A DNA stretch of 64,000 bases from UBA3069 sp050633465 (GTDB lineage: Bacteria > Pseudomonadota > Alphaproteobacteria > Rhodobacterales > Rhodobacteraceae): the NCBI GenBank assembly GCA_050633465.1, contig JBOEGO010000004.1, positions 124,001 through 188,000 of the forward strand. The letters run 5' to 3'. This document shows positions 17,732-26,316 of this stretch, piece after piece. The number at the start of each line of letters is the position of its first letter. Positions within the stretch are counted from its first letter, which is position 1. Position numbers and translations under genes: made by a program. The notes under the pieces were generated by a model, which worked only from the letters and a program-made list of their open reading frames with translations, was not told the DNA's origin and did no database searches.

Positions 17732-18007
17732 GGCGGGCACCTTTTGGGGCGCATTCTTACCTGCTGGGGGAGGGGGTGCAATGGGGTGTTGGACAGAAGG
17801 CGGGGCATCAAGGGCGCTGGTCGCTTGGCTTCAAGCCAAGCGTTTCGCATTTTTTCAAAAAATGCGGGTGGCGCGTGTTGTTGGCTGGGCGTGGTTGCAC
17901 TGGGTGTTCGAAGTGCCAGGCCAGCCAGATGTCCCGCTCGGCGGTAGGCGGGCTGTGTCAAACCAAGGCCGGAGAAACGCCCCTCGGGGAGGGGGCTGCC
18001 CTTGCTG
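17732..18007. other. Non-coding spacer upstream of fkbM-like gene
   Basis: No convincing gene is seen. The stretch carries the paired-hairpin element at 17822-17866 and a looser GCCCCTC/GAGGGGGC inverted repeat near 17976-17994. Confidence 0.5.
17822..17866. repeat. Paired 21-nt hairpin element, copy A
   Basis: Two 21-nt palindromes are separated by TTT. The first has arms CGCTTGGCT (17822-17830) and AGCCAAGCG (17834-17842) around TCA. The second has arms CGCATTTTTT (17846-17855) and AAAAAATGCG (17857-17866) around C. The same 21+3+21 layout with different arm sequences occurs at 36405-36449. Confidence 0.7.
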
Positions 18008-18399
18008 TCAAAGGGTCACAAAAAGGTTCTGGATCTCGCGCGCATCGCTTTCAATGATCGCTCCGACTTTCGCAGGAATGCATTTTTCCGAGCGTAAGCG
18101 GCATTTTAGCAAATCAAACAAAGCAAACCGGTGATTGGCGAGAGAGCTGCTTTGGAACGCCTTTCTAAGTAGAAAAATACCAACCCCTGCATAAGTTGGG
18201 GTCAATTCGCGCTGCCTACAGGGCCAAAGATAGACCGCAGCCGGTTCTTTGTTGCTGACGTATTCGAAGTGCGCGTCGATATTGATAGCTAAGTTCTCCG
18301 CAACCGGAAAAGATCGTTTGCTTTGGCTAAACGCTTCAAGAGACTTCTTGATTTCGAAATCTTCAATTCCGTTGGTCTTTGGGTTGGGGATGTTCAGAC
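18008..18399 (-). pseudogene. 5'-truncated remnant of an unrecognised gene
   Basis: An open frame of ~130 codons ends at 18008 and reads like real protein (for example NIDAHFEYVSNKEPAAVYLW and IIESDAREIQNLFVTL). It has no usable start: the only start-type codon, a GTG at 18412, lies in the loop of the ettA terminator, and no ATG, GTG or TTG occurs inside the frame before the well-formed part. The DNA is visibly more AT-rich than its neighbours. I infer the 3' part of a foreign or decayed gene whose 5' end was lost at the ettA terminator. I do not recognise the family. Confidence 0.55.
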
Positions 18400-18426
18400 A
18401 AAACCCCGCCACATGGGCGGGGTTTT
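18400..18426 (-). terminator. Terminator of ettA
   Basis: Eleven-bp stem AAAACCCCGCC (18400-18410) / GGCGGGGTTTT (18416-18426), directly after the ettA stop on the - strand and ending in TTTT there. Confidence 0.88.
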
Positions 18427-18433
18427 ATTAATC

Positions 18434-20089
18434 CTAGCGGCTGAATTTCTTGTGCTTCAGGCGTTTCGGTTCCAGCGCGTCTGCGCCCAGGCGGCGTTTT
18501 TTGTCTTCTTCGTAGTCTTCGAAGTTGCCTTCGAACCATTCGACGTGGGCGTCGCCTTCGAATGCGAGGATGTGGGTGCAGATGCGGTCAAGGAAGAAGC
18601 GGTCGTGGGAGATGACGACGGCGCAGCCTGCGAAGTCCACGAGGGCGTCCTCGAGAGCGCGCAGGGTTTCGACATCGAGGTCGTTGGTCGGTTCATCGAG
18701 CAGCAGGACATTGCCGCCTTCGCGCAGCAGGCGCGCCATGTGGACGCGGTTGCGTTCACCGCCCGACAGCAGCGAGACCTTTTTCTGCTGATCGCCGCCT
18801 TTGAAGTTGAAGGCGGAGCAATAGGCGCGGGCGTTCACTTCGGCGTCGCCCAGTTTGATGATGTCCTGACCGTCGGCGATGGCCTCCCATACATTTGCGT
18901 TGGGTTCCAGATCGTCGCGGGATTGATCGACATAGGAGAGTTTAACGGTATCGCCGTATTCGACCGCGCCGCTGTCGGGTTGTTCCTGTCCGGTCAACAT
19001 GCGGAACAGGGTGGTTTTACCCGCGCCGTTGGGACCGATCACACCGACGATGCCGCCGGGGGGCAGCGAGAAATCCAGCCCTTCGACCAGCAGTTTGTCA
19101 CCCATGGCTTTTTTCAGGCCTGATACCTCGATCACCTTGTTGCCCAGACGGGGACCGTTGGGGATGATGATCTGGGCGCGGGCCAGTTTTTCGCGTTCGG
19201 ACTGGTTGGCGAGGTCGTTATAGGCGTTGATGCGGGCCTTGGATTTGGCCTGCCGTGCCTTGGGCGAGGCGCGCATCCATTCCAGTTCGCGTTCCAGCGT
19301 TTGCTGTTTGGATTTGTCTTCGCGGGCTTCCTGGCTCAGGCGTTTTGCCTTTTGTTCCAGCCATGCGGAATAGTTGCCCTCGTAGGGGATGCCGCGGCCA
19401 CGGTCGAGTTCGAGAATCCAGCTGGTGATATCGTCAAGGAAGTAGCGGTCGTGGGTGACGATCAGGATTGTGCCTTTGTAATCAATCAGGTGCTGTTGCA
19501 GCCATGCGATGGTTTCGGCGTCGAGGTGGTTGGTCGGTTCATCGAGCAGCAGCATATCGGGCGCTTCGAGCAGCAGTTTGCACAGGGCGACGCGGCGTTT
19601 TTCACCGCCCGACAGGGTGGTCACATCGGCATCATCGGGGGGGCAGCGCAGGGCCTCCATCGAGACGTCGATCTGGCTGTCGAGATCCCAGAGGTTTTCG
19701 GCGTCGATCTGATCCTGCAGGGCGGCCATTTCATCGGCGGTTTCATCGGAATAGTTCATCGCCAGATCGTTATAGCGATCGAGGATCGCCTTTTTGCTGG
19801 CGACACCCAGCATGACGTTTTCGCGCACGGTCAGGGCGGCGTCGAGTTCGGGTTCTTGTGGCAGGTAGCCGACGCGGGCGCCTTCGGCGGCCCATGCTTC
19901 GCCCTGAAATTCCTTGTCCCAGCCGGCCATGATTTTCAGCAGGGTGGATTTACCCGCGCCGTTGACGCCGACCACACCGATTTTCACACCGGGGAGGAAG
20001 TTGAGGTGGATATCCTCGAAGCATTTTTTGCCGCCCGGATAGGTCTTGGAGACGCCGGACATATGATAGACGTATTGATAGGCGGCCAT
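18434..20089 (-). CDS. ettA: Energy-dependent translational throttle protein EttA (ABC-F)
   Basis: This 551-residue soluble ABC-F ATPase has two nucleotide-binding domains: Walker A GVNGAGKSTLL and GPNGAGKTTLF, signatures LSGGEKRRVALC and LSGGERNRVHMA, and Walker B LLLDEPTNHLD and LLLDEPTNDLD. The linker between the domains (about 240-305) is the P-site tRNA interaction motif. EttA binds the ribosomal E site and gates translation according to the ATP/ADP ratio. The ATG at 20089 gives the family N terminus MAAYQYVYHM, preceded by AGGAGTG. Confidence 0.95.
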   Translation of the reverse strand: MAAYQYVYHMSGVSKTYPGGKKCFEDIHLNFLPGVKIGVVGVNGAGKSTLLKIMAGWDKEFQGEAWAAEGARVGYLPQEPELDAALTVRENVMLGVASKKAILDRYNDLAMNYSDETADEMAALQDQIDAENLWDLDSQIDVSMEALRCPPDDADVTTLSGGEKRRVALCKLLLEAPDMLLLDEPTNHLDAETIAWLQQHLIDYKGTILIVTHDRYFLDDITSWILELDRGRGIPYEGNYSAWLEQKAKRLSQEAREDKSKQQTLERELEWMRASPKARQAKSKARINAYNDLANQSEREKLARAQIIIPNGPRLGNKVIEVSGLKKAMGDKLLVEGLDFSLPPGGIVGVIGPNGAGKTTLFRMLTGQEQPDSGAVEYGDTVKLSYVDQSRDDLEPNANVWEAIADGQDIIKLGDAEVNARAYCSAFNFKGGDQQKKVSLLSGGERNRVHMARLLREGGNVLLLDEPTNDLDVETLRALEDALVDFAGCAVVISHDRFFLDRICTHILAFEGDAHVEWFEGNFEDYEEDKKRRLGADALEPKRLKHKKFSR

Positions 20090-20171
20090 TCGGGGCACTC
20101 CTGCTTGATGCGTTGTTGTGGGTGTAGATAGCGGTTGGCGGGGGCGGGGGCAATGCGCGGCGGGTGCTGCT

Positions 20172-20198
20172 GGCGGGAGTATTTAGGGAGAGAAGAAG
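20172..20198. repeat. GGGAGTATTT-type repeat, single copy
   Basis: GGCGGGAGTATTT followed by an AGAGAAGAAG tail matches the arm of the long inverted repeat at 52456-52521 (GGAGTATTT...AAGAAAAAG). I recall similar purine-rich sequences as dispersed repeats in Rhodobacterales genomes, and the same element in two places here supports that. Confidence 0.5.
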
Positions 20199-20259
20199 TG
20201 TGCGGGGCGGTGCGAAACCGCTTGGCGGGGGCTGTGGCGCTGCGGTAGGGGTGGGCGTT

Positions 20260-20868
20260 ATGCGTTATCAGCTGCCATATGCGCGGGCCGGACAGGTCAT
20301 CGGATTGTTGGGCGGGTCGTTTGATCCGGCCCACGGCGGCCATGCGCATATCAGCCGCGAGGCGATGAAGCGGTTTGGTTTGGATGCGGTGTGGTGGCTG
20401 GTGTCGCCCGGCAACCCGTTGAAAGAGCAGGGACCAGCCGCGATGGAGCGCAGGTTGGCGCGTGCTCGCGAGGTATCCAAGCATCCGCGGATTGTGGTCA
20501 GCGATATCGAGGCGCGCATTGGCACGCGCTATACCGCGCAGACGATTGCGCGGTTGCAGGCGATATATCCGGGGGTGCGGTTTGTCTGGCTGATGGGGGC
20601 GGACAATCTGGTGCAGTTTGATCAGTGGCAGGATTGGCAGGCGATCATGGCGCGGGTGCCGGTGGGCGTATTGGCGCGCCCCGGTCAGCGGATTGCGGCG
20701 CGATCATCCAAAACGGCGCGGGTGTTTCGCGGGGCGCGGTTGTCGGCGCGGGCGGCGCATGTTCTGGGGCGTGGATCGGCGCCGTTGTGGTGTTTTTTGA
20801 ACGTGCCGATGGTTGATCATTCGTCAACACGGATACGGGCACGGGGGGATTGGGTGAGGGATGGTTAA
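20260..20868 (+). CDS. nadD: Nicotinate-nucleotide adenylyltransferase
   Basis: This 202-residue enzyme adenylylates nicotinate mononucleotide in NAD synthesis. The nucleotidyltransferase motif GGSFDPAHGGH and the C-terminal SSTRIR are both intact. The ATG at 20260 follows GGTAGGGG. An upstream in-frame extension lacks family similarity. The gene ends 77 nt before the PBP4 gene on the same strand. Confidence 0.94.
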   Translation: MRYQLPYARAGQVIGLLGGSFDPAHGGHAHISREAMKRFGLDAVWWLVSPGNPLKEQGPAAMERRLARAREVSKHPRIVVSDIEARIGTRYTAQTIARLQAIYPGVRFVWLMGADNLVQFDQWQDWQAIMARVPVGVLARPGQRIAARSSKTARVFRGARLSARAAHVLGRGSAPLWCFLNVPMVDHSSTRIRARGDWVRDG

Positions 20869-20945
20869 CAATCGCCTGATATAGGGGGGCTGCGCGGTGG
20901 TTTGTATGCTTGTTTGCCCCTGCGCGGGGCGCTAGGTTTGTGGAT

Positions 20946-22448
20946 ATGGTCAAGGTGATTTCAAGACGCGGATTTGTTTGTGGGGCGGGCGTTGTGGCGT
21001 TGCTGCCCGGGGTGGTTTTGGCAGGCGCGCCCAAGGTGTCGTTGCGCCCGGTGGCGCGCAGCCGCGAGGGGGCGAAACTGCTGGTCAAAAGCGGTGCGGG
21101 TCTGGTGGCCGAAGCCGGATTGGGCGGCGGCGCAGTGACCGGGTTTGCCGTGGCCGATTTGAAAACCGGACAGATGTTGGAAAGCGGCGCGGGGCAGGTC
21201 GGGTTGCCACCTGCCAGCGTGGCCAAGGCGATTACGGCATTGTATGCATTGGAAGTTCTGGGCGCGGCGCATCGGTTTGAAACCCGCGTCATGGCCACGG
21301 GGCCGGTGGCCAATGGTGTGGTGCAGGGCGATCTGGTGTTGGTGGGGGGCGGTGATCCGTCGCTGGACACTGACGGTTTGGCGGCGCTGGCCAAGGACCT
21401 GAAGGCGCAGGGCGTGCATTCGGTCAAGGGGCGGTTTCTGGTTTGGGGTGGCGCGCTGCCCTATGTGCGCGAAATCGACAGCGAACAGCCGGATCATGTG
21501 GGCTATAACCCTGCGATCAGCGGATTGGCGTTGAATTTCAACCGTGTGCATTTTGAATGGAAGCGGCAGGGGCAGGGCTATGGTGTGACCATGGATGCGC
21601 GGTCGGACCATTACCGCCCCGCTGTGCGCATGGCCCGTATGGCCGTGGTGAACCGCAGCGCCCCGATTTATACCTATAAGGACAGGGCCGGGCTGGACGA
21701 TTGGACCGTGGCGCGGGGCGCGCTGGGCAAGGGCGGGTCGCGCTGGTTGCCGGTGCGCCGCCCCGATCTGTATGCGGCCGAGGTGTTTCGTTATTTCGCC
21801 CGCGCGCAGGGGATTGTGCTGAAGGACGAGCAGGTTGTGACCATCCTGCCGCGCGGCACTGTATTGGCCACAAGGCACAGCGCGCCGCTGCGGGATTTGC
21901 TGCGCGACATGTTGAAATATTCCACCAACCTGACGGCAGAGATGGTCGGGCTGGCCGCCACGGCGCGGCGCAGGGGCGCGGCGGTGTCGTTAAAGGCATC
22001 GGGCGCAGAGATGAGCAGCTGGGCGCGGGCCGCCTTGGGGATGCAATCGGCCAGATTGGTTGATCATTCCGGTCTGGGCGCGGCGTCGCGGGTATCGGCC
22101 ACGGATATGGTGCGGGCGCTGGTCGCGACGGGGCGCGCCCCCCTGTTGCGACCGATCATGAAAAACATCGCCCTGCGCCATGACAACGGCAAGGTGAACC
22201 GCGACCACCCGATCAAGGTGCAGGCCAAAACCGGCACGCTGAATTTTGTATCGGGTCTGGCGGGTTACATGACGGCGGCGGATGGCACCGATCTGGCCTT
22301 TGCGGTGTTTTCCGCAGACAAGGCGCGGCGTGCCAAGCTGAGCGTGGCGCAGCGTGAACGCCCCGAGGGCGGCGGCACCTATAACAAACGCGCCAAACGG
22401 TTGCAGCAGCGGCTGATCGAACGCTGGGGCGCGATGTATGGCAGTTAG
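20946..22448 (+). CDS. dacB: D-Ala-D-Ala carboxypeptidase/endopeptidase, PBP4 type (S13)
   Basis: This 500-residue protein has an SRRGF-containing, Tat-like signal. Its S13 motifs are SVAK (Ser91, Lys94), YSTN, and KTGTL near residue 428. The large insertion between SxxK and SxN is present, as expected for class C PBP4. The enzyme cleaves DD-crosslinks or terminal D-Ala in the periplasm. The ATG at 20946 is chosen over a TTG 12 codons upstream. An inverted CtrA-type half-site ATGGTTAA lies at 20861-20868, where it also forms the nadD stop. Confidence 0.93.
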   Translation: MVKVISRRGFVCGAGVVALLPGVVLAGAPKVSLRPVARSREGAKLLVKSGAGLVAEAGLGGGAVTGFAVADLKTGQMLESGAGQVGLPPASVAKAITALYALEVLGAAHRFETRVMATGPVANGVVQGDLVLVGGGDPSLDTDGLAALAKDLKAQGVHSVKGRFLVWGGALPYVREIDSEQPDHVGYNPAISGLALNFNRVHFEWKRQGQGYGVTMDARSDHYRPAVRMARMAVVNRSAPIYTYKDRAGLDDWTVARGALGKGGSRWLPVRRPDLYAAEVFRYFARAQGIVLKDEQVVTILPRGTVLATRHSAPLRDLLRDMLKYSTNLTAEMVGLAATARRRGAAVSLKASGAEMSSWARAALGMQSARLVDHSGLGAASRVSATDMVRALVATGRAPLLRPIMKNIALRHDNGKVNRDHPIKVQAKTGTLNFVSGLAGYMTAADGTDLAFAVFSADKARRAKLSVAQRERPEGGGTYNKRAKRLQQRLIERWGAMYGS

Positions 22449-22844
22449 GGCGATTTGGCGATCGGGCGCATAACCGGGCACAAGGTGACGTTGCCCTGCG
22501 GCGCGGTGCGGCAGGCATTTTTTGAAACCTGTCCCTGTATGCCCTGTTCGCCTGCGGGTTCGGGCCTGCCCCATTTTAACCATGTATTTTGCGCGCATGT
22601 TTTAATCATTCACAGGTGAATGAGTTTGCTTTCAACGGCTTATGGCGGTTTTGACACCGGAACCATCCTGGTGAACGCAGATTGCTGCGCTGCGAAATGC
22701 CGAAAAGATTAACCATAAATGTCTCATTTCGGCCCGTTTTCGGGGGCCAAATGGTCGCACCGTTAACCATCCTGTCCGGTTTGGAAGGTGTCGTGCGATG
22801 CGACCTGTGCCTGCCGGACGTTTTTAAAAATGAAAGACGAGCCA
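22449..22844. promoter_or_regulatory. Upstream region of the pilus operon with three TTAACCAT half-sites
   Basis: This 396-nt non-coding region contains exact TTAACCAT at 22576-22583, 22709-22716 and 22763-22770, plus TTAATCAT at 22602-22609. TTAACCAT is the half-motif of the alphaproteobacterial cell-cycle regulator CtrA. Three exact 8-mers in 195 nt is far above chance at this base composition. No coding frame is convincing here. Confidence 0.6.
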
Positions 22845-23330
22845 ATGAAAAAGACCTCCTCCTTCGCTATCGCGGCAGCGTTTTGCGCCGTGTCGACCAT
22901 GGCCCATGCCGCCGAAGAAACCGCCAACCTGAGCGTGACCGCATTGGTGGCCGACAGCTGTGTGCTGACCACCGCAACCGCGCTGACATTTGCCACCATC
23001 AACGCCGGCGCCGACACCAATCAGGTGACCCCCGGTTCGATCGCCGTTCTATGCACCGGCAGCCGCACAGGCGTGACCGTCACATTGGGCGACGGCGAAA
23101 ACAAAACCGGCAGCACGCGCCGCATGGCCAGCACCGGCGGCGATTACCTGCCCTATTCGGTCTATTCCGACGCAGGCCACGCATCTGCTGTTGCACCGGG
23201 CGAAGCAATTTTTTCGGGCGATATCACCGCCATCGTGCCGCAGGTGATTCCGGTTTACGGGCAAATCCCGTCGGGAAGCTATACAGCCGGCCTTTACAGT
23301 GATACGATCTTGGTGACCCTGACGCACTAA
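22845..23330 (+). CDS. Spore coat U (SCPU) domain major pilin, Csu-like
   Basis: This 161-residue secreted subunit has a Sec signal (MKKTSSFAIAAAFCAVSTMA, cleaved at HAA) and one SCPU domain with the disulfide-forming Cys pair (SCVL and LCTG). It ends SDTILVTLTH, the family C-terminal strand. In archaic chaperone-usher systems such as Acinetobacter Csu, SCPU subunits build the rod. It is the first of four genes in the order subunit, chaperone, usher, tip. Confidence 0.88.
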   Translation: MKKTSSFAIAAAFCAVSTMAHAAEETANLSVTALVADSCVLTTATALTFATINAGADTNQVTPGSIAVLCTGSRTGVTVTLGDGENKTGSTRRMASTGGDYLPYSVYSDAGHASAVAPGEAIFSGDITAIVPQVIPVYGQIPSGSYTAGLYSDTILVTLTH

Positions 23331-23386
23331 GGCGTGAAAAGATCGGGGCACATGAAGGCGAACAGGCAAAAATAACGGGAAACCCC

Positions 23387-23833
23387 ATGTTTCTATCGAA
23401 CAAGTGTGCATCACTGAAATCGTCGCTGGCCATAGCGGCACTGATTTGCGGGGGCGCCGCCGCGCCCCTGCTGGCGGACAGTCTGGCGGTATCCCCGACC
23501 AAACTGGACGTGCGTTCATCAAACCAGACCACCCTGACCGTCAAGGCCGAGGGCCGCGAGGCATCCGTTTTGCAAATGCGGGTGCTGAGCTGGAAAGAAG
23601 GCACCGATCCGGCCAAGGCCAAACCGACCCGCGACGTGGTTGTCAGCCCGCCGGTGGCGCGTTTGGCCCCGCGGCAGGAATTGACCGTGCGGCTGGTGCG
23701 CGTGAAAAAACGCGCCGTGCGCGGGCGCGAATGTTACCGCGTTCTGGTTGACCGGCTACCGGGCAAAGAGCAAAGCGGGCAGGCAGTGAAACTGCAGGTG
23801 CGCCATTCCGTTCCCATGTGTTTCAGTTCCTGA
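23387..23833 (+). CDS. Fimbrial chaperone, single (N-terminal) domain only
   Basis: This 148-residue secreted protein has a signal ending near ALLAD and an N-terminal immunoglobulin-like PapD domain: SLAVSPTKLDVRSS, then SWKEGT, and CYRVLVDRLPG, a good match to the family YRVLIDELP motif. It ends at the strand that normally donates to the subunit (VKLQVRHSVPMCFSS). Family chaperones run ~230-250 residues with a second domain, which is absent here. Only 68 nt separate its stop from the usher, too few to hide that domain in another frame. It may be a genuine minimal chaperone or a truncated gene; the intact neighbours favour function. Confidence 0.8.
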   Translation: MFLSNKCASLKSSLAIAALICGGAAAPLLADSLAVSPTKLDVRSSNQTTLTVKAEGREASVLQMRVLSWKEGTDPAKAKPTRDVVVSPPVARLAPRQELTVRLVRVKKRAVRGRECYRVLVDRLPGKEQSGQAVKLQVRHSVPMCFSS

Positions 23834-23901
23834 TCACGTCTTAGGACGCCAGACATTTCGATCCTTTTTGACTGGCGTTTCAGTTGTTTAGGGGTTGAAC
23901 A

Positions 23902-26316
23902 ATGGGCATTAAAAAGCTGGTCGGATTCGCTGCGTTGGGTTTGGGGCTGGTCCCTGCAACGACAACCGCACAACAGACCGCCACAACGGGATTGGATGTC
24001 ACGGCATCTGTTCCCGATCCGATTTCCGTGCTGAGCGATGACACGCCTCTGTTTCTGGCGGTGACCATCAACGGGCGCCAAATCGGGTTGATCGCGGAAT
24101 TCATGGCGCATCCGGCAGAAAACCGGATTTCGATCAAACGCTCTGAATTGACGGAAATCGGGCTGAAGGCGCCGGGTGGCGTGCAATCCAGGGTCTATCT
24201 GGATACGATCCCCGGCCTTGCCTATCAATACGAGGACGTGGATCAGAAAATGCTGATCAGCGTGCCCAGTTCCGCCATGCTGCCCAAGGTGCAATCGGCC
24301 GCCGAGCGCCCCGCGCATCTGGACGCCGAAAAAAGCGCGGGCGTGGTGTTGAATTACGGGTTGAACGCCGATTTCGGCAGCAACGGCGCGGGCGGATCAT
24401 TCGGGTTTAACGGGCTGACCTCTAGTGTCGACGGCTGGCTGTTCAGCCCCTTTGGCACGATCAGCGCATCGGGCACGCACCGGTATCGGCACGCGGGCGG
24501 GACCAGCGATTTCATAAGGTTTGAAACCACTTACGAGGTCAGCAATGCCAATAAGGCGCTGACGTTATCGGTGGGGGATGTTACATCATCGGGCCTGTCC
24601 TGGACGCGGCCCATCCGCATGGCGGGGGTGCAGATAAGGCGCGATTTCGGATTGCGCAGTGATCTGGTGACGCAGCAGTTGTTGTCATATTCGGGCGCGG
24701 CGGCGGTGCCATCGACGGTGGATGTGTTCATCGAAAACAACCGCACCTTTAGCGGCACGGTCGACAGTGGGCCGTTTCGGATCGAGGACCTGCCGATCTA
24801 TTCCGGCGCGGGCGATGCGGTGATCGTGGTGCGCGACGAATTGGGCCGCGCCAAAAAGCAGAAGGTATCATTTTTCGCGGCGCAGAACCTGTTGAAAAAG
24901 GGGCTGGCGGATTATTCGCTGGAGGTGGGCCGCGCGCGCGAGGCCTATGGCATCGAAAGCAACCAATATGGCGCGGATACGGTGTATTCGGGCAGCCTGC
25001 GTTATGGTCTGACGCAAAACACCACGCTGGAATTTCACGGCGAGGGCAAGAGCGATTTGAAAATGGCCAGTCTGGGCGTGAATGTGGTGCCGTTTTCGCT
25101 GGCCGAGGTATCGTTGACCGGCGGGGTCAGCCAGTATCAGGGCGTTACCGCGAAATTCGCAAATGCGTCCCTGCGCACATCCATTCGCAACGTCGATATC
25201 AACATCAATTCGATGCGCGCCGAGGACGGATTTGCCGATCTGGCCTATGCCACGGGGGTGGATTATCTGGGCGCGGCGGCGCTGGCGACGGGCGGGTCAT
25301 TGTTGGAATTCCCCACCGCGCTGGATGTGGTCAGTCTGGCGGTGCCGATGCCGTTCACCGACCGCAAGCTGGGGCTAAGCATGATCCATTCGCAGCGCGC
25401 GAATTCGGATGATTTATTGTTATCAACGTCTTATGGGCAGGCATTGCCCGGTGGCAAGGGTGCGATCAGCCTGAACGGATCGCGCAATGTGCGCACCGAT
25501 GAAACCACCCTTTCGCTAAGTCTGTCGATGTCGCTGGGCAATCGCACCTATGCGCGCAGCACCGTTGGCACCGATTATTCGGGCAAACGCGCCGCCAGTC
25601 TGTATCTGGCGCGGCCACTGGGTGAACGGGTTGGCGACAGCGGCTACGGGTTGCAACTGGACGATCAGGACGGGCGGTTTCTGGCCTCGGGGCGGGGGGA
25701 TTACCGCACCCGATACGGCAAGGCGGGCGTAGAATTGCAAACCGGCGGCGGGTCGACATACGGGCGCGGATCATTCGAGGGGTCGCTGGTGTTCACCGGC
25801 GGCAATCTGGCGGCGGGCAACACCATTGGCGACAGTTTTGCATTGGTCGATCTGGGCGTGCCGGACGTGCCTGTATACCTGCAAAACCGCCGCGTGACCC
25901 GCACCAATGGCAGCGGCAAGGCATTGGTGCCGGGCCTGTCATCGAACCGGCGCAACCGCGTGTCGATCAACGTGGCCGACCTGCCGGAAACCGCGACCGT
26001 GGGGGCCACGGCGATGGATGTGGTGCCTGCGCGACGGTCCGGCGCATCGGTCGATTTCCACGGCAGTGCGCGGCCCAATGTGTTGGTCATCATGCGCTAC
26101 CCCGATGGCAAGATGCTGGAACCTGGCACGTTCGGCTATTTGAACGGCGCCAAGGATGAAACCTATGTCGGCTATGACGGGCAGGCATGGTTGGAAAATG
26201 TCAAAGGGCGCAACAGTTTGCGGTTTGACACCGCACGCGGCCCCTGCACTGCCGAATTCGGATTCGAGGCCACAGTGGCGACGCAGGATGTGATTGATCC
26301 GGTGATCTGCAAATGA
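23902..26316 (+). CDS. Outer-membrane fimbrial usher (FimD/CsuD-like)
   Basis: This 804-residue outer-membrane protein has a Sec signal (cleaved after about residue 24, TTTAQQ), an N-terminal chaperone-binding domain, a 24-strand barrel region with a plug domain, and C-terminal domains with the late RNRVSINVADLP and DGQAWLENV segments. It binds chaperone-subunit complexes and secretes the growing pilus. It overlaps the next gene by 4 nt (ATGA), indicating translational coupling. Confidence 0.9.
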   Translation: MGIKKLVGFAALGLGLVPATTTAQQTATTGLDVTASVPDPISVLSDDTPLFLAVTINGRQIGLIAEFMAHPAENRISIKRSELTEIGLKAPGGVQSRVYLDTIPGLAYQYEDVDQKMLISVPSSAMLPKVQSAAERPAHLDAEKSAGVVLNYGLNADFGSNGAGGSFGFNGLTSSVDGWLFSPFGTISASGTHRYRHAGGTSDFIRFETTYEVSNANKALTLSVGDVTSSGLSWTRPIRMAGVQIRRDFGLRSDLVTQQLLSYSGAAAVPSTVDVFIENNRTFSGTVDSGPFRIEDLPIYSGAGDAVIVVRDELGRAKKQKVSFFAAQNLLKKGLADYSLEVGRAREAYGIESNQYGADTVYSGSLRYGLTQNTTLEFHGEGKSDLKMASLGVNVVPFSLAEVSLTGGVSQYQGVTAKFANASLRTSIRNVDININSMRAEDGFADLAYATGVDYLGAAALATGGSLLEFPTALDVVSLAVPMPFTDRKLGLSMIHSQRANSDDLLLSTSYGQALPGGKGAISLNGSRNVRTDETTLSLSLSMSLGNRTYARSTVGTDYSGKRAASLYLARPLGERVGDSGYGLQLDDQDGRFLASGRGDYRTRYGKAGVELQTGGGSTYGRGSFEGSLVFTGGNLAAGNTIGDSFALVDLGVPDVPVYLQNRRVTRTNGSGKALVPGLSSNRRNRVSINVADLPETATVGATAMDVVPARRSGASVDFHGSARPNVLVIMRYPDGKMLEPGTFGYLNGAKDETYVGYDGQAWLENVKGRNSLRFDTARGPCTAEFGFEATVATQDVIDPVICK

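Noticed and set aside
22606..22845. - strand frame in the pilus-operon leader
   Set aside because: It has unusual composition and no signal or ribosome site, and it overlaps all the clustered CtrA-type sites; it is better explained as promoter DNA.
23833..23901. Frameshift hiding the second chaperone domain
   Set aside because: The gap to the usher start is only 68 nt in any frame, far too short for a ~100-residue domain. It holds only a GACGCCAG/CTGGCGTT inverted repeat.
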